Assembly (NCBI GenBank): GCA_016744555.1
Contig: JADGED010000116.1
Location: 1 to 7,325, forward strand
DNA length: 7,325 bases
DNA from: Desulfuromonadaceae bacterium
GTDB taxonomy: Bacteria; Desulfobacterota; Desulfuromonadia; Desulfuromonadales; Geopsychrobacteraceae
Direction: 5' to 3'
The translations under genes were made by a program, and so were the position numbers. The stretch's first letter is position 1. Every line of letters begins with the position of its first letter. Under the pieces are notes generated by a model that saw nothing but the letters and a program-made list of their open reading frames with translations, was not told where the DNA came from and ran no database searches. This document shows positions 5,923 through 7,325 of this stretch, one piece after another.

Positions 5923-7161
5923 ATGAACGATACAAGAGCAAAAATACTTTTTGTTAATGAAGAACAACATGTTCTAAAATCCCTACAACAGTTGCTAAGC
6001 AACGAACAATGGGACTGCGTATTTGTTAAAACCGCTACAGAGGGGTTAAATTATCTAAACTTAAACAACATTGACATCGTTGTCTCTGACATTAACCTCA
6101 CAGAGGTAAGCTGCCTTGAATTCATAAATGATGTTCACCATAAACATCCTAGCGTAGTTCGAATCTGCCTAACCAATACTCCAAAAGCCGAAAAAACTCT
6201 TCAATCCTTAGCATGTGGTAAAATCCAGCAAATCATCCCCAACCCGTGGAACGATCAAGAGTTTAAAGATATAATTAGAAGCGCATTACGCCAAATCAAA
6301 CAACAAAAAAACCACAGTATAGAATTTCAAAAGTTGATCAACTCAGTACCACTATTACCGATGCTACCAAAAAGCTATGCTAACATTCGCGCATGCAAAA
6401 CTAATGACGAAATAGATATAACCAAAATGGTTACGGTAATAAGTCAAGACGCTGCCATGTCTGCTATTTTGCTTCACTGGGCTAATTCTGCCTTATTTGG
6501 ACAACGCTTTCACGTTGACTCTATTAAAAAAGCGATCATTGTTCTTGGTACCGACATTGTCGAAACCCTAATACTGTCGGAATCAATCAATAGTGCAATT
6601 AACGTTAAGCTACCAGAGATAAAGGGTTTTTGCTTCACCGATTTCAAAAGGCACTCAATGGCTACGGCTATAATCTCTAGACTACTAGTTAAGTCATTAC
6701 TACCGACAGATTTCATCCAACACGATCGCGCATTTATCGCTGGGCTGCTGCACGATATTGGCAAACTGGTTGCTGCAAACTTCTTTTCTTCTCAATTTGA
6801 ACAATCAATTGCACTAACACAACAAGACGATATCAACTTAATTGACGCAGAGCGTAAAATTTTCAAAACCGATCATACTGAACTGGGTGGTTACATTGCT
6901 GAGTGGTGGGGATTACCGCCTTTTATCGTTAATGCAATTCGCTGGGCCCACCAACCACATTTAACTCCAATAGATCATGACATTATCGCTGCAACTCACG
7001 TTGCCAGCCAATTAAGTATAATCTTTGACTATGGCTGTAAAAACAATAAGTGCCTACCTGGTATCACTACCGAATATCACGAAAAATTTTGTCTAAACGA
7101 AGAGGCAAATGAAATTCTACAAGAGGAAACCAGACAAATCATTCTAACATTAGTGCAATAA
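5923..7161 (+). CDS. Receiver-HDOD signalling protein with degenerate receiver domain
   Basis: The 412-residue cytosolic protein joins an N-terminal receiver-like domain (about 6-125) to an HDOD domain (about 135-365). In the receiver, D56 (VVSDINL) is the phosphoacceptor position and T84 (ICLTN) the conserved Ser/Thr. The usual acidic pair is N12-E13, and the conserved lysine of the K-P-W motif is N107 (NPWN), so normal phosphorylation is doubtful. The HDOD part keeps H244, the HD pair H277-D278 (LLHDIGKL), H318 (TDHTELGG) and H343. The last expected ligand appears to be Ser362 (THVASQL) where an Asp is usual. Related proteins act in second-messenger or stress signalling, mostly without proven activity. 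There is no good ribosome site: AGGA at 5903 is 16 nt from the ATG. A six-codon reading frame (5906-5926) overlaps the start. The gene lies 85 bp after the YgiM-like gene. Confidence 0.9.
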   Translation: MNDTRAKILFVNEEQHVLKSLQQLLSNEQWDCVFVKTATEGLNYLNLNNIDIVVSDINLTEVSCLEFINDVHHKHPSVVRICLTNTPKAEKTLQSLACGKIQQIIPNPWNDQEFKDIIRSALRQIKQQKNHSIEFQKLINSVPLLPMLPKSYANIRACKTNDEIDITKMVTVISQDAAMSAILLHWANSALFGQRFHVDSIKKAIIVLGTDIVETLILSESINSAINVKLPEIKGFCFTDFKRHSMATAIISRLLVKSLLPTDFIQHDRAFIAGLLHDIGKLVAANFFSSQFEQSIALTQQDDINLIDAERKIFKTDHTELGGYIAEWWGLPPFIVNAIRWAHQPHLTPIDHDIIAATHVASQLSIIFDYGCKNNKCLPGITTEYHEKFCLNEEANEILQEETRQIILTLVQ

Positions 7162-7219
7162 ATGGCCTTTTAAAAACAATAATTACCGCCTATCCTGCAT
7201 TACCAATATAAAATTAAAT

Positions 7220-7248
7220 TTGACCAACCGACATTCTGCTGTCATAAT
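7220..7248 (+). promoter_or_regulatory. Strong candidate sigma70 promoter at right edge
   Basis: TTGACC (7220-7225) and CATAAT (7243-7248) each match consensus at 5/6 with the ideal 17-nt spacer. The upstream DNA is very A+T rich, as in an UP element. Transcription would start near 7255, about 44 nt before the ATG at 7299. This is the best promoter match in the window. Confidence 0.6.
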
Positions 7249-7262
7249 GTGATTTTAATCAT
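7249..7262. promoter_or_regulatory. Imperfect FNR-like operator overlapping the predicted transcription start
   Basis: GTGAT-N4-ATCAT matches TTGAT-N4-ATCAA at 8 of 10 informative positions and has symmetric TGATT/AATCA arms. It lies just after the -10 element, over the likely +1. A regulator binding here would be expected to repress. The match could be chance in AT-rich DNA. Confidence 0.27.
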
Positions 7263-7298
7263 TAGTTATTATTGCAATAGAGTCTTAATAGGTTTGTG

Positions 7299-7325
7299 AT
7301 GACCTCCAGAACAAATCCAATTATC
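7299..7325 (+). CDS. Possible 5' end of a further gene (nine codons only)
   Basis: ATG at 7299 opens a frame reading MTSRTNPII up to the window edge. AGG (7290-7292) lies 6 nt upstream, and a good promoter with a start near 7255 precedes it. Nine residues are too few to name a product. The call rests on promoter and ribosome-site placement. Confidence 0.4.

Noticed and set aside
7239..7256. Pho box (CTGTCAT at 7239-7245)
   Set aside because: The first half matches the consensus, but the second half 11 bp later does not.

Overview
This 7.3 kb window looks like ordinary chromosomal DNA from a Gram-negative bacterium of moderately low GC (about 42% by eye). Several products resemble proteobacterial families: a YqhD aldehyde reductase, YjdM/PhnA, a YbcJ-type S4 protein, a YgiM-like SH3 protein (TIGR04211 type) and a receiver-HDOD protein. 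The genus cannot be fixed. A gammaproteobacterium or a member of Desulfuromonadota would both fit. No rRNA, tRNA, insertion sequence, CRISPR array or phage gene was seen.

Layout, left to right. A minus-strand yqhD gene runs off the left edge (1-792) and is divergent from yjdM (993-1334). An exported protein with a Cys-His-Cys motif follows (1456-2094); a perfect FNR/Anr-type palindrome lies 53 bp before its start. It converges on a minus-strand polyphosphate glucokinase gene, ppgK (2091-2828), and the two stop codons interlock. Next is a plus-strand group: a two-helix membrane protein with a SHOCT tail (3048-3527), a spermidine-synthase-like methyltransferase (3577-4293) and a YbcJ-like S4 RNA-binding protein (4293-4502) joined to it by TGATG. 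A minus-strand GreA/GreB-like factor (4535-5014) converges on this group. It is divergent from the YgiM-like envelope protein (5166-5837), which is followed by a receiver-HDOD signalling protein (5923-7161). At the right edge a good sigma70-type promoter precedes what may be the first nine codons of another gene.

The genes do not form one pathway. The only tight coupling is between the methyltransferase and the S4 protein. Redox or oxygen control is suggested by the FNR-type box and more weakly by a similar imperfect box at 7249-7262. No intrinsic terminator was found, even between the convergent pairs. Intergenic gaps are all under 300 bp. No convincing new multi-gene system is present. The points most worth a second look are the FNR-linked CHC protein, the degenerate receiver domain of the HDOD protein, and the coupled methyltransferase/S4 pair.
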